A DNA stretch of 12,945 nucleotides from JACRBK01 sp964427955 (GTDB lineage Bacteria > Chloroflexota > Anaerolineae > Aggregatilineales > Aggregatilineaceae): NCBI GenBank assembly GCA_964427955.1, contig CAYRWY010000141.1:1-12945 (forward strand), in the 5' to 3' direction. The notes under the pieces were generated by a model. The model saw only the letters and a program-made list of their open reading frames with translations. It searched no databases and was not told where the DNA came from. This document shows, in pieces, positions 1 to 6,073 of the stretch. A program made the position numbers and the translations under genes. Every line of letters begins with the position of its first letter. Position 1 is the first letter of the stretch.

Positions 1-402
1 GACATCTTCATGATGTGGAGCGATGGCGCTGGCCCGACGCAGCCTTGGAGCCGCGTCCGCAAGCTGATGAGCTCGGAATTCAACGGCATGGTCAGCAACT
101 GGAACGGCAACTGGGGTGGGTACGCGAATGCTGATGCGGATGCCATTATCCAGGCGATCCCGCAGGAAACCGACGCGGCCAAGCTGAAGGAAATGTACAC
201 CGAACTGGTCAAGATTTACCTGACCGACATCCCGTCCTTCACCCTGATGTACCGTCCGCAGGCCTTCCACACCGTGAACGAGAGCGTTTGGACCAACTTC
301 CCGTATGATGGTGATGGGACCAACCCGCCCGTTCCGCCGCTGGACCTGACCGATGGTTGGAGCATTGCCGGTCTCTATAACCTGCAACTCGTCAACCCGT
401 AA
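1..402 (+). CDS. ABC transporter solute-binding protein, family 5 (C-terminal part, 5' end outside window)
   Basis: This is the last 133 residues of an extracytoplasmic solute-binding protein; the reading frame is open from base 1 and stops with TAA at 400-402. The tail is typical of the SBP_bac_5 family (OppA/DppA and the related cellobiose or oligosaccharide binders). It has an amphipathic helix with AAKLKEMYTELVKIYLTD, then IPSFTLMYRPQAFHTVNES and a VWTNFPYDGDG segment followed by a proline-rich stretch. The LMYRP...NES.WTNFP pattern recalls binding proteins of Opp-type sugar importers more than classical dipeptide binders, but this is from memory. Two permeases and two ATPases follow on the same strand, so it should deliver ligand to that complex. 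The signal peptide and most of the ligand pocket lie outside the window, so the ligand cannot be read. Confidence 0.88.
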   Translation, partial: DIFMMWSDGAGPTQPWSRVRKLMSSEFNGMVSNWNGNWGGYANADADAIIQAIPQETDAAKLKEMYTELVKIYLTDIPSFTLMYRPQAFHTVNESVWTNFPYDGDGTNPPVPPLDLTDGWSIAGLYNLQLVNP

Positions 403-420
403 ATAGCTAGCTAGTCAGGC

Positions 421-500
421 AGGTGACAGTCACTTCAGCACGTTGGCCCCAGTCGCTGGAACCTACAACCAAGACTGAGACCACGAGGTGGCTGTCACCT
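421..500 (+). promoter_or_regulatory. Intercistronic dyad: two palindromic 15-mers able to form a 13-bp stem
   Basis: The gap between the binding-protein gene and the first permease holds AGGTGACAGTCACTT (421-435) and AGGTGGCTGTCACCT (486-500). Each is itself a near-palindrome, and they lie 65 bp apart start to start. In RNA, 421-433 can pair with 488-500 over 13 positions, with a single G-U wobble (430:491). The loop is 54 nt and contains a small CCAG/CTGG hairpin (449-459). No T-run follows, so it is not a classical intrinsic terminator. It may be an mRNA-stabilising stem that lets the binding protein be made in excess over the membrane parts, or a pair of operator sites. The pairing is seen; the role is inferred. 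Confidence 0.5.
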
Positions 501-540
501 CATTAATACCCACCCATCGGAGTTGTAGAGGAGCGCCGGG

Positions 541-1545
541 TTGAAAGCGTATCGGAACTATTATCTTAAAAAGCTCATCTGGTTCGTGGTCACTTTACAG
601 TGCGCCTTCATTTTGAACTTCATTCTCCCTCGTCTGATGCCGGGAGACCCTGTGGCAGCGATCGTGGCCCGGATGGCCCAGGGGATGTCCAACGCCACAG
701 GTGTCCAGGCCGTGTACCAACAATACACGGAGTTGTTTGGCACCGACAAGCCTCTCATGCAGCAGTTCTTGATCTACGTGAAGAACGTGTTTCGCGGTGA
801 TTTTGGCTACTCCATCAGCCAGTATCCCCGGACGGTCGCCGACGTGATCGGATCGTCGATCTGGTGGACGATTGCGCTGCAATTTCCCGCGATTATTATC
901 GGATGGATCCTGGGAAATACCCTCGGCGCTCTGGCCGCTTACGTGAGAAAGGGCTTTGACAAAGTCCTGCTGCCCGTCAGCATTTTCCTTAGCAATCTAC
1001 CCGCTTTTGGTATGGCGGTCATTCTGTTGGTGATCTTCGCCGTCAATACGAAATGGTTCCCCACCTCCGGCGGTTATGGCTTTGATATGCTCCCGAATAC
1101 CAGTTGGAAATTCGTATGGTCCGTCATCGTCCACTATCAACTGCCGTTCTGGTCGATTGTGTTGATTACCATCGGCGGCCAGGGGATCGGGATGCGTTCG
1201 ATGGCGATCTACGAGTTGAATGCCGACTACGTCAAGTACGCTCGCTTCCTGGGAGTCAAAGACCGCAAGATTATCATGTACGTCTTCAGAAACGCGATGC
1301 TGCCGCAGATCACCGGGCTGGCGCAATCGCTGGGGACCATGGTGGGCGGGGCGTTGATCGCTGAAATCGTCTTCAGTTATCCGGGCCTGGGTACGACCAT
1401 CCTGTCCGCGGTGTTAGGTCAAGACTACCCCCTGATTTCGGCAGCGACACTGATTGTCACCATCATGTGCCTGGTCGCGTTCTTTGTCCTTGAAATCGTC
1501 TACGGGTTGATTGACCCGCGCATCAAAGCTGCTCAATCCGAATAG
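541..1545 (+). CDS. ABC transporter permease, OppB/DppB-like
   Basis: This 334-residue inner-membrane protein is the first channel subunit of the Opp/Dpp-type importer. The start is TTG at 541, chosen because AGAGGAG (527-533) lies 7 nt upstream and the family N-terminus (short cytoplasmic lead, then a membrane helix at about 12-30) begins here. PGDP (34-37) after the first helix is a family hallmark. Further helices are visible around 108-135, 143-168, 190-212, 255-277 and 298-322. The cytoplasmic coupling loop that docks on the ATPase is at about 228-255 (ADYVKYARFLGV...RNAMLP), followed by EIVFSYPGLG (275-284). The C-terminus ends in the usual DPR (325-327). Length and motifs are normal for the family. 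The next permease begins 14 bp after its stop. Confidence 0.93.
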   Translation: MKAYRNYYLKKLIWFVVTLQCAFILNFILPRLMPGDPVAAIVARMAQGMSNATGVQAVYQQYTELFGTDKPLMQQFLIYVKNVFRGDFGYSISQYPRTVADVIGSSIWWTIALQFPAIIIGWILGNTLGALAAYVRKGFDKVLLPVSIFLSNLPAFGMAVILLVIFAVNTKWFPTSGGYGFDMLPNTSWKFVWSVIVHYQLPFWSIVLITIGGQGIGMRSMAIYELNADYVKYARFLGVKDRKIIMYVFRNAMLPQITGLAQSLGTMVGGALIAEIVFSYPGLGTTILSAVLGQDYPLISAATLIVTIMCLVAFFVLEIVYGLIDPRIKAAQSE

Positions 1546-1559
1546 GCGGAGATACGACC

Positions 1560-2813
1560 ATGAAACATTTGCTGAGACAGGTTTTTCGATCGGGTAAATT
1601 CGTATTCGGTTTTGCCATATTCGCGATCCTGATGCTGATCGTGTTGTTCTACCCGCTGTTCGTAAAAAACAAGCCCCTGGACATCATCGTGCGGGGATCG
1701 TTTGTGCCGCCCGGGGTCTATGTGAACGTTTATGACAGCCTCGGCTATGCCCCCCACTATACCCTCCTGCTGGACGACGCCGCCACCAAGCGCATTGCCA
1801 GTAAGCTGAACCACGACGACCGCCTGGCGATGCGGAAATGGCTGCTCGCACGCGACGTCCCGGAAAGTGAGATCGACATCGAGGACACCGCCAAACTCCT
1901 CGACCTGTGGAAAAACAACTTCGATCCCACGGCCCGTATCCCCGGCATGACCAATGCGGATCGCAATTACTACATCCGTCTCAACAATTCGCTGGACGGG
2001 CTGCTCGCCACCGAAGGCGCGACCATCGCCGTCAAAAATCCGGAGACGGGGGCGCTGGAAGAAAAGGACATCGTTGAGCAGACCGACTATGTGAATGTCG
2101 GCGAAGTGCCCAATGTCCGCGTCCTGCCCCTGGGATCAGATAACTTCGGTCGTGACGTGATGACCGAACTCGTCCAGGCGACCGGGGTTTCCCTGACCAT
2201 CGGCTTCGTCGCGGGCACCATTGCGACCACGATCGGCCTGATTTTGGGGTTATTCTCCGGGTATATGGGCGGTTTGGTGGACGACTTCATCGTATTCCTG
2301 AACAACCTGTTCACGGTCATTCCGCCGCTCATGCTGGCGATCCTGATTTCATTCAGTGTGGGACAGAATCAGCGAGGTGCCTTCACCATTGCCGTCGTCA
2401 TTGGCACGACGTCCTGGCCCTGGACCTCGCGCGCGGTGCGGGCCCAGGTGATCTCGCTCCGCAACCGCGATCACGTCAACCTGTCCAAGCTGTCAGGGCA
2501 TTCCATCGCTCACATCCTGTTGACCGACATTCTGCCCTACATTGCTTCCTACGTCGTCATGGCGCTGATCCTGCAAATTTCGTCGGGCATCCTGACCGAG
2601 GCCAATTTGTCCATCCTGGGCCTGGGGCCACGGACGACGGAATATCCGACCCTGGGGTTGATGATGAATTGGGCGATGATCTATCAGGCGCATATCATGG
2701 GCAAATGGTGGGCGTACTTCCCCGTGATCGTCACTATTGCGCTGATTACGTTCTCGATGAACCTGATGAATACGGGCCTCGACCAGGTATTCAATCCAGC
2801 CTTGAGGGACTGA
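1560..2813 (+). CDS. ABC transporter permease, OppC/DppC-like, with large extracytoplasmic insertion
   Basis: This 417-residue protein is the second channel subunit. The ATG is preceded by GGAG (1548-1551) at 8 nt. A first helix lies at about 14-33. The family motif LGSDNFGRDV (191-200) and helices near 205-235, 252-268, 274-290, 328-345 and 383-405 follow. In ordinary OppC/DppC proteins only some 40-50 residues separate helix 1 from that motif; here about 155 do. The added hydrophilic block (about 52-188) is rich in Asp, Lys and Asn and should face outside the membrane. The coupling loop (about 305-326, with G313 kept and LP at 325-326) is recognisable, but the usual E-A-A residues read N-L-S. 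The following ATPase gene starts 8 bp after the stop, so these genes are co-transcribed and probably translationally coupled. Confidence 0.9.
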   Translation: MKHLLRQVFRSGKFVFGFAIFAILMLIVLFYPLFVKNKPLDIIVRGSFVPPGVYVNVYDSLGYAPHYTLLLDDAATKRIASKLNHDDRLAMRKWLLARDVPESEIDIEDTAKLLDLWKNNFDPTARIPGMTNADRNYYIRLNNSLDGLLATEGATIAVKNPETGALEEKDIVEQTDYVNVGEVPNVRVLPLGSDNFGRDVMTELVQATGVSLTIGFVAGTIATTIGLILGLFSGYMGGLVDDFIVFLNNLFTVIPPLMLAILISFSVGQNQRGAFTIAVVIGTTSWPWTSRAVRAQVISLRNRDHVNLSKLSGHSIAHILLTDILPYIASYVVMALILQISSGILTEANLSILGLGPRTTEYPTLGLMMNWAMIYQAHIMGKWWAYFPVIVTIALITFSMNLMNTGLDQVFNPALRD

Positions 2814-2821
2814 GTGATCGT

Positions 2822-3832
2822 ATGTCAAAAATCATGCTGGAAGTCAATGAACTGACAACGCATTACGTCACCCGGTTTCGGGAAAACATCTATGCGGTTG
2901 ATCACGTGTCCATGAAGGTTGAAGAAGGGAAATCGTTAGGGATTGCCGGTGAATCAGGGTGCGGCAAGTCAACGCTGGCCCTGAGCCTGATGGGCTATTA
3001 CTTTCCGCCGCTGCACTATGCCAGCGGGGAAATCATCGTCGATGGGCAAAACATTACGGGGATAAACCCGGATACCGTCCGCAGAACCATCCTGGGAAAC
3101 GAAGTCTCCTACATCCCCCAGGCGGCGATGAACGCCCTCAATCCGACCCAGAAAGTGATTCACTTCATCGAGGACGTCATTCAGGCCCACCATCCCAAGA
3201 CCTCCAAGAAGGAGATCTACGAGATGGCCAGCGACCGCTTCGAACTGTTGGGCCTGTCGCCGAAAGTGCTACAAAAATACTCGGTCGAGCTGTCGGGCGG
3301 GATGAAGCAGCGCACGGTGATCGCGACGTCGGTGATTCTGTCGCCCAAAGTGCTGATCGCCGATGAGCCGTCCTCCGCGCTGGACGTGACCTCCCAGAAG
3401 ATGGTCATCAAGATGATCATGGACTTGATGAACAAAGGGATCATCAAGGCGCTGATCTTTATCACTCACGAACTCCCCCTGCTCTACAATGTGACCGACG
3501 ATATCATGGTCATGTACGCCGGGCAGATCGTGGAAAAAGGGACCGCCAACGAGGTCGTCTTCGACCCCATCCACCCCTATTCCAAAGCGCTGATGGGGTC
3601 TATCATTGTACCAGAAGCAGGGCGGCGGGATGTCAAGCTGACGGCTATCCCTGGCACCCCTCCCAACCTCAAAAACCCCCCGTCGGGCTGCCGGTTTGCG
3701 GAACGCTGCCAATTCGCCATGCCCGAATGCCGGACCATCTCGGTCAGTCTGCGGGATATGGGAGCGGGACGCGCCTATCGCTGCATCATACCGGAAGAAG
3801 ACCTGAGAAAGGCTTACGAAAATGATCGGTGA
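2822..3832 (+). CDS. ABC transporter ATP-binding protein, OppD/DppD-like
   Basis: This 336-residue ATPase powers the importer from the cytoplasm. ATG 2822 was chosen because homologues begin a few residues before the first beta strand; GAGGG (2804-2808) is a somewhat distant ribosome site, and ATG 2834 is an alternative. Walker A is GESGCGKST (43-51), the Q-loop glutamine is Q100, the signature is LSGGMKQR (157-164), Walker B ends in DEP with catalytic E182, and the switch histidine is H216. The C-terminal oligopeptide/HPY region is complete (HPYSKALMGS, 251-260; PGTPP, 277-281). It carries cysteines 290, 296, 303 and 321 in the C-x5-C-x6-C...C pattern that binds a 4Fe-4S cluster in DppD relatives. 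All motifs are intact. Its end overlaps the next gene by 11 nt. Confidence 0.94.
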   Translation: MSKIMLEVNELTTHYVTRFRENIYAVDHVSMKVEEGKSLGIAGESGCGKSTLALSLMGYYFPPLHYASGEIIVDGQNITGINPDTVRRTILGNEVSYIPQAAMNALNPTQKVIHFIEDVIQAHHPKTSKKEIYEMASDRFELLGLSPKVLQKYSVELSGGMKQRTVIATSVILSPKVLIADEPSSALDVTSQKMVIKMIMDLMNKGIIKALIFITHELPLLYNVTDDIMVMYAGQIVEKGTANEVVFDPIHPYSKALMGSIIVPEAGRRDVKLTAIPGTPPNLKNPPSGCRFAERCQFAMPECRTISVSLRDMGAGRAYRCIIPEEDLRKAYENDR

Positions 3833-4631
3833 GTCGGACATTCTGAGCGGCAAAGGGCTTACCAAAGTGTTCGGCTTTGGGGCGCAGCGCACGGTCGCCG
3901 TCGATCACGTCGATTTCAACTTCAAAAAAGGCGAAGTCATCTCGATTGTCGGGGAATCCGGCAGCGGAAAAACCACCCTGGCCAAGATGCTGCTGGGTCT
4001 GCTCAAGCCCAGCGATGGGGAGATCTACTTCGACGGGATTCTGCGCGACATCAGCTCTCATAAGAAGAAGAAGGAATACTGGAAAAACATCCAGGCCATC
4101 TTCCAGGACCCCTTCTCTTCCTACAACATCTTCCGGAAGATCGACACGGTGCTGCTGGACTGCATCCGGATGCGCGGCGGACGCCGTCTCCCCTACGACC
4201 AAAAACGGGAGATGATGCGCGAGGCCTGCCGCTTCGTCAATTTGAAGTTTGACGAGCTGACTAACAAATACCCCTTCGAACTATCGGGCGGGCAGCAGCA
4301 GCGCTTGATGATCGCGCGCATCTTCTTGCTGAAGCCGAAAATCCTGCTGGCCGATGAACCCACCTCGATGATCGACGCCTGTTCGCGCGCGACGATTCTG
4401 GACATGTTGATGGAGCTGCGCAACGAAATCGGCATGACGCCGATTTTCATCACGCATGACATTGGGCTGGCCTATTACGTGTCGGACAGCGTCTACATCA
4501 TGGAACATGGCCGCTTCGTCGAGAGCGGCTCCGCCGACGAGGTGATTCTGAACCCGAAAGAAGCCTACACCCAACGCTTGCTCAGTGACGTTCCCAAACT
4601 CCATGAAGAGTGGGACCTTTCAACGGTATAA
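3822..4631 (+). CDS. ABC transporter ATP-binding protein, OppF/DppF-like, short C-terminus
   Basis: This is the second ATPase of the importer, 269 residues. Its ATG overlaps the end of the preceding ATPase gene, with AGAAAGG (3806-3812) 9 nt upstream, which implies translational coupling. Walker A is GESGSGKT (44-51), Q-loop IFQDPFSSYN has Q95, the signature is LSGGQQQR (154-161), Walker B KILLADEP (173-180) has E179, and the switch histidine is H212. The segment after Walker B reads TSMIDACSRATIL rather than the common TSALDVS. A similar SM.DAS pattern occurs in sugar-type Opp ATPases as far as I recall. The protein ends soon after the core, so the HPY/cysteine region of its partner is absent. 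It should form a heterodimer with the OppD-like subunit. Confidence 0.93.
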   Translation: MIGESDILSGKGLTKVFGFGAQRTVAVDHVDFNFKKGEVISIVGESGSGKTTLAKMLLGLLKPSDGEIYFDGILRDISSHKKKKEYWKNIQAIFQDPFSSYNIFRKIDTVLLDCIRMRGGRRLPYDQKREMMREACRFVNLKFDELTNKYPFELSGGQQQRLMIARIFLLKPKILLADEPTSMIDACSRATILDMLMELRNEIGMTPIFITHDIGLAYYVSDSVYIMEHGRFVESGSADEVILNPKEAYTQRLLSDVPKLHEEWDLSTV

Positions 4632-4703
4632 TTAGCACAACCGTTGGTGAACTCGACTTTGACAAGCGAAGAACCGAGAGGGCTGAGACTGGCGCAGCCC
4701 TCT
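4621..4703 (+). terminator. Two hairpins after the transporter operon; the second is a possible terminator without a T-run
   Basis: CAACGGT (4621-4627) can pair with ACCGTTG (4640-4646), a small stem spanning the stop codon of the last ATPase gene. A stronger 9-bp perfect stem follows: AGAGGGCTG (4677-4685) with CAGCCCTCT (4695-4703), loop of 9 nt. No T-run follows the second stem, so intrinsic termination would be weak. It may be a partial terminator or an mRNA 3'-end stabiliser at the operon boundary. The remaining bases up to 4723 show no gene. A TATAAT sits at 4627-4632, but no matching -35 box is visible. Confidence 0.4.
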
Positions 4704-4723
4704 GCTGCGCTGTTGCCGAATGA

Positions 4724-5608
4724 GTGGCCATGTATACCTGGATGCTGTTCGTCAATGTGTTTTGGGGGTGGGGCGCTTCCGAGAATGCCATTTTTATCCG
4801 TGATGCGGGGCACATTCCCATCTGGCAAGACGTAATCCGGCAAATTACGCGTTTCCGTGTGATCTGGCTGCTCATCGGCTTGTCGTTTTTCATTATCGGC
4901 ATCCTGTACGCCCACAGTGTGCTCTTTTTCTTCCTGCTTCCCCTGATGATTGCCGCCCTGGCGCTCGCGCTGACCCTGGGACCCGTCATCGTAGACGAAC
5001 GCACGAAATCGAACTGGGATTTTTTGCTAACTGTTCCCTACGATATGAAGGCAATCCTGCTCGGCAAAGCCAGCGGGGCACTCTGGCATATCCGGTATCT
5101 GATCTATGCGATGGGGGTCCTGTTGATGTGCATCTCGGCGGGCGTGGGCACGGTCAGCATGGCGCTGATTCCCGACGATTTCACGCAGACCAACCATTGG
5201 TATGAACCCGCACTTTGCGGCGTTTTGCTCATCATGCCGGTTTTAGGCAGCCTGTTGTTCATCGTGGACCGGATGCAGTACTACGCCTTGCTGGCGGTCG
5301 CGGCCCTCACCTCCGGCACCGCCGCCAAGTCGCTGCGCGCGGCGCTGTTGACGGCCAGCGGCGCCGTCCTCCTGATTTGGGTGGTCGAGGTCGTGGCTAC
5401 CCAGGTGTTCTTGACGCTTGAGCAGGGGGGGGCCTGGGAACCGAATTACGCCAGCATTCTGTCAGCGGCGACTTTAGGCCCGATGGTCGGCTATATTTCA
5501 AAGATGCAGTTGAGTCACGCCGTACTCTGCATCGCCGGGACGCTGCTCCTGCGCGAGGTGCTGATCGGCACTCTGTGGCGCTGGACCCTGCACAGCGCCC
5601 ACCGTTGA
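4724..5608 (+). CDS. Membrane protein resembling ABC-2 type permease subunits, function unknown
   Basis: This 294-residue protein has about six to eight hydrophobic helices (about 47-62, 65-86, 125-148, 162-181, 206-229 and 265-285 are clearest). The start is uncertain: GTG 4724 and ATG 4730 are both possible, and neither has a good ribosome site. The stretch GPVIVDERTKSNWDFLLTVP (86-105) followed by AILLGK (110-115) resembles the E-R...LL.TP...ILLGK segment between helices 2 and 3 of ABC-2 exporter permeases. This suggests a channel subunit of an ABC exporter. No cognate ATPase lies next to it; the upstream ATPases are import-type. It could instead be a membrane protein of a related but uncharacterised family. 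The gene is on the same strand as the transporter operon, 92 bp downstream, and may be a separate unit. Confidence 0.65.
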   Translation: MAMYTWMLFVNVFWGWGASENAIFIRDAGHIPIWQDVIRQITRFRVIWLLIGLSFFIIGILYAHSVLFFFLLPLMIAALALALTLGPVIVDERTKSNWDFLLTVPYDMKAILLGKASGALWHIRYLIYAMGVLLMCISAGVGTVSMALIPDDFTQTNHWYEPALCGVLLIMPVLGSLLFIVDRMQYYALLAVAALTSGTAAKSLRAALLTASGAVLLIWVVEVVATQVFLTLEQGGAWEPNYASILSAATLGPMVGYISKMQLSHAVLCIAGTLLLREVLIGTLWRWTLHSAHR

Positions 5609-5621
5609 TCGGGCCGAGGTG

Positions 5622-5660
5622 CGAAAACAACAGTGGCCCAGTTCTAAACCGGGCCACTGT
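5622..5660 (-). terminator. Intrinsic terminator between convergent gene blocks
   Basis: ACAGTGGCCC (5630-5639) and GGGCCACTGT (5651-5660) form a perfect 10-bp, GC-rich stem with an 11-nt loop. Read on the minus strand, the stem is followed by TGTTTTC, a T-rich tail, so it best serves the minus-strand gene ending at 5694. It lies 22 bp past the stop of the plus-strand membrane protein and could also stop or stabilise that transcript, although no T-run follows on the plus strand. Confidence 0.75.
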
Positions 5661-5693
5661 GTGGTGACTTGCCATGCTGTGCGCATTTACTGG

Positions 5694-5966
5694 CTAGCAG
5701 CCTGAGGGAGTCACCCGTCGAGGCGAATAAGCGGGCTGCTGAACGGCTTCGTCAGCCGCAGGGCGGCGATTCAGCCGAAAGATCCGCAGGATAGACGAAC
5801 GGTGGGCCGGGGCGGCGAGTTCGGTCGTTTCGGCCTGATCGCAATCTTGTTCGCCCTGGCGACGAGCCGGCGTAAGCAATTCGACGGCTTCGTTGTAGTC
5901 CGTGAACGAGCGCAGGATAGACTGAGCACGCATTCGCTCGACTTCAGGATTGATTTGGGCACTCAT
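5694..5966 (-). CDS. Small hypothetical protein, 90 residues
   Basis: I do not recognise this protein. ATG at 5966 is preferred over an upstream in-frame ATG at 6029 because AAAGGCGG lies just upstream (5979-5972) and a likely promoter (-10 at 6006-6001) lies between the two. The N-terminal half (NPEVERMRAQSILRSF, then TDYNEAVELL) looks helical. The middle is acidic and polar (about 40-50), a short basic hydrophobic segment RSSILRIFRLNRR follows (about 56-68), and the tail is disordered-looking. No signal peptide or membrane helix is evident. It follows the large LuxR-type regulator on the same strand, with 100 bp between, and a strong terminator lies 33 bp downstream. Support for it being a gene comes from the ribosome site, promoter and terminator, not from homology. 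Confidence 0.6.
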   Translation of the reverse strand: MSAQINPEVERMRAQSILRSFTDYNEAVELLTPARRQGEQDCDQAETTELAAPAHRSSILRIFRLNRRPAADEAVQQPAYSPRRVTPSGC

Positions 5967-5993
5967 GTTAACCGCCTTTCTGTGTTTCAGAAG

Positions 5994-6030
5994 TGAGCAC
6001 AGTATACCAGGCGGCCATGGGGTGAACACC
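5994..6030 (-). promoter_or_regulatory. Candidate promoter of the small hypothetical gene
   Basis: On the minus strand, TGGTATACT gives an extended -10 element (TATACT at 6006-6001). A weak -35-like TGTTCA lies about 16 bp upstream. The start point would be near 5994, about 28 nt before the ATG at 5966. The call is by sequence match only. Confidence 0.45.
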
Positions 6031-6031
6031 T

Positions 6032-6073
6032 GCCAAAAGATAGGTTTGGCGGTTGGTTTTGCGATCCTATCTT
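6032..6073 (-). other. Overlapping hairpins at the 3' end of the LuxR-type regulator gene
   Basis: Two mutually exclusive stems can form. One is AAGATAGG (6073-6066 on the minus strand) with CCTATCTT (6044-6037), spanning the stop codon, with a 21-nt loop. The other is GCCAAA (6050-6045) with TTTGGC (6037-6032), loop of 7. Each is followed by at most a short T-run. They may form a weak terminator or be fortuitous. Confidence 0.25.

Noticed and set aside
404..414. TAGCTAGCTAG run after the binding-protein gene
   Set aside because: It is a short tandem of TAGC just after the stop codon, too short to be a meaningful repeat or attachment site.
4627..4632. TATAAT at the end of the second ATPase gene as a promoter for the membrane protein gene
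   Set aside because: No -35-like hexamer lies at 16-18 bp and there is no TG extension. It also falls within a small hairpin spanning the stop codon. It is too weak to call.
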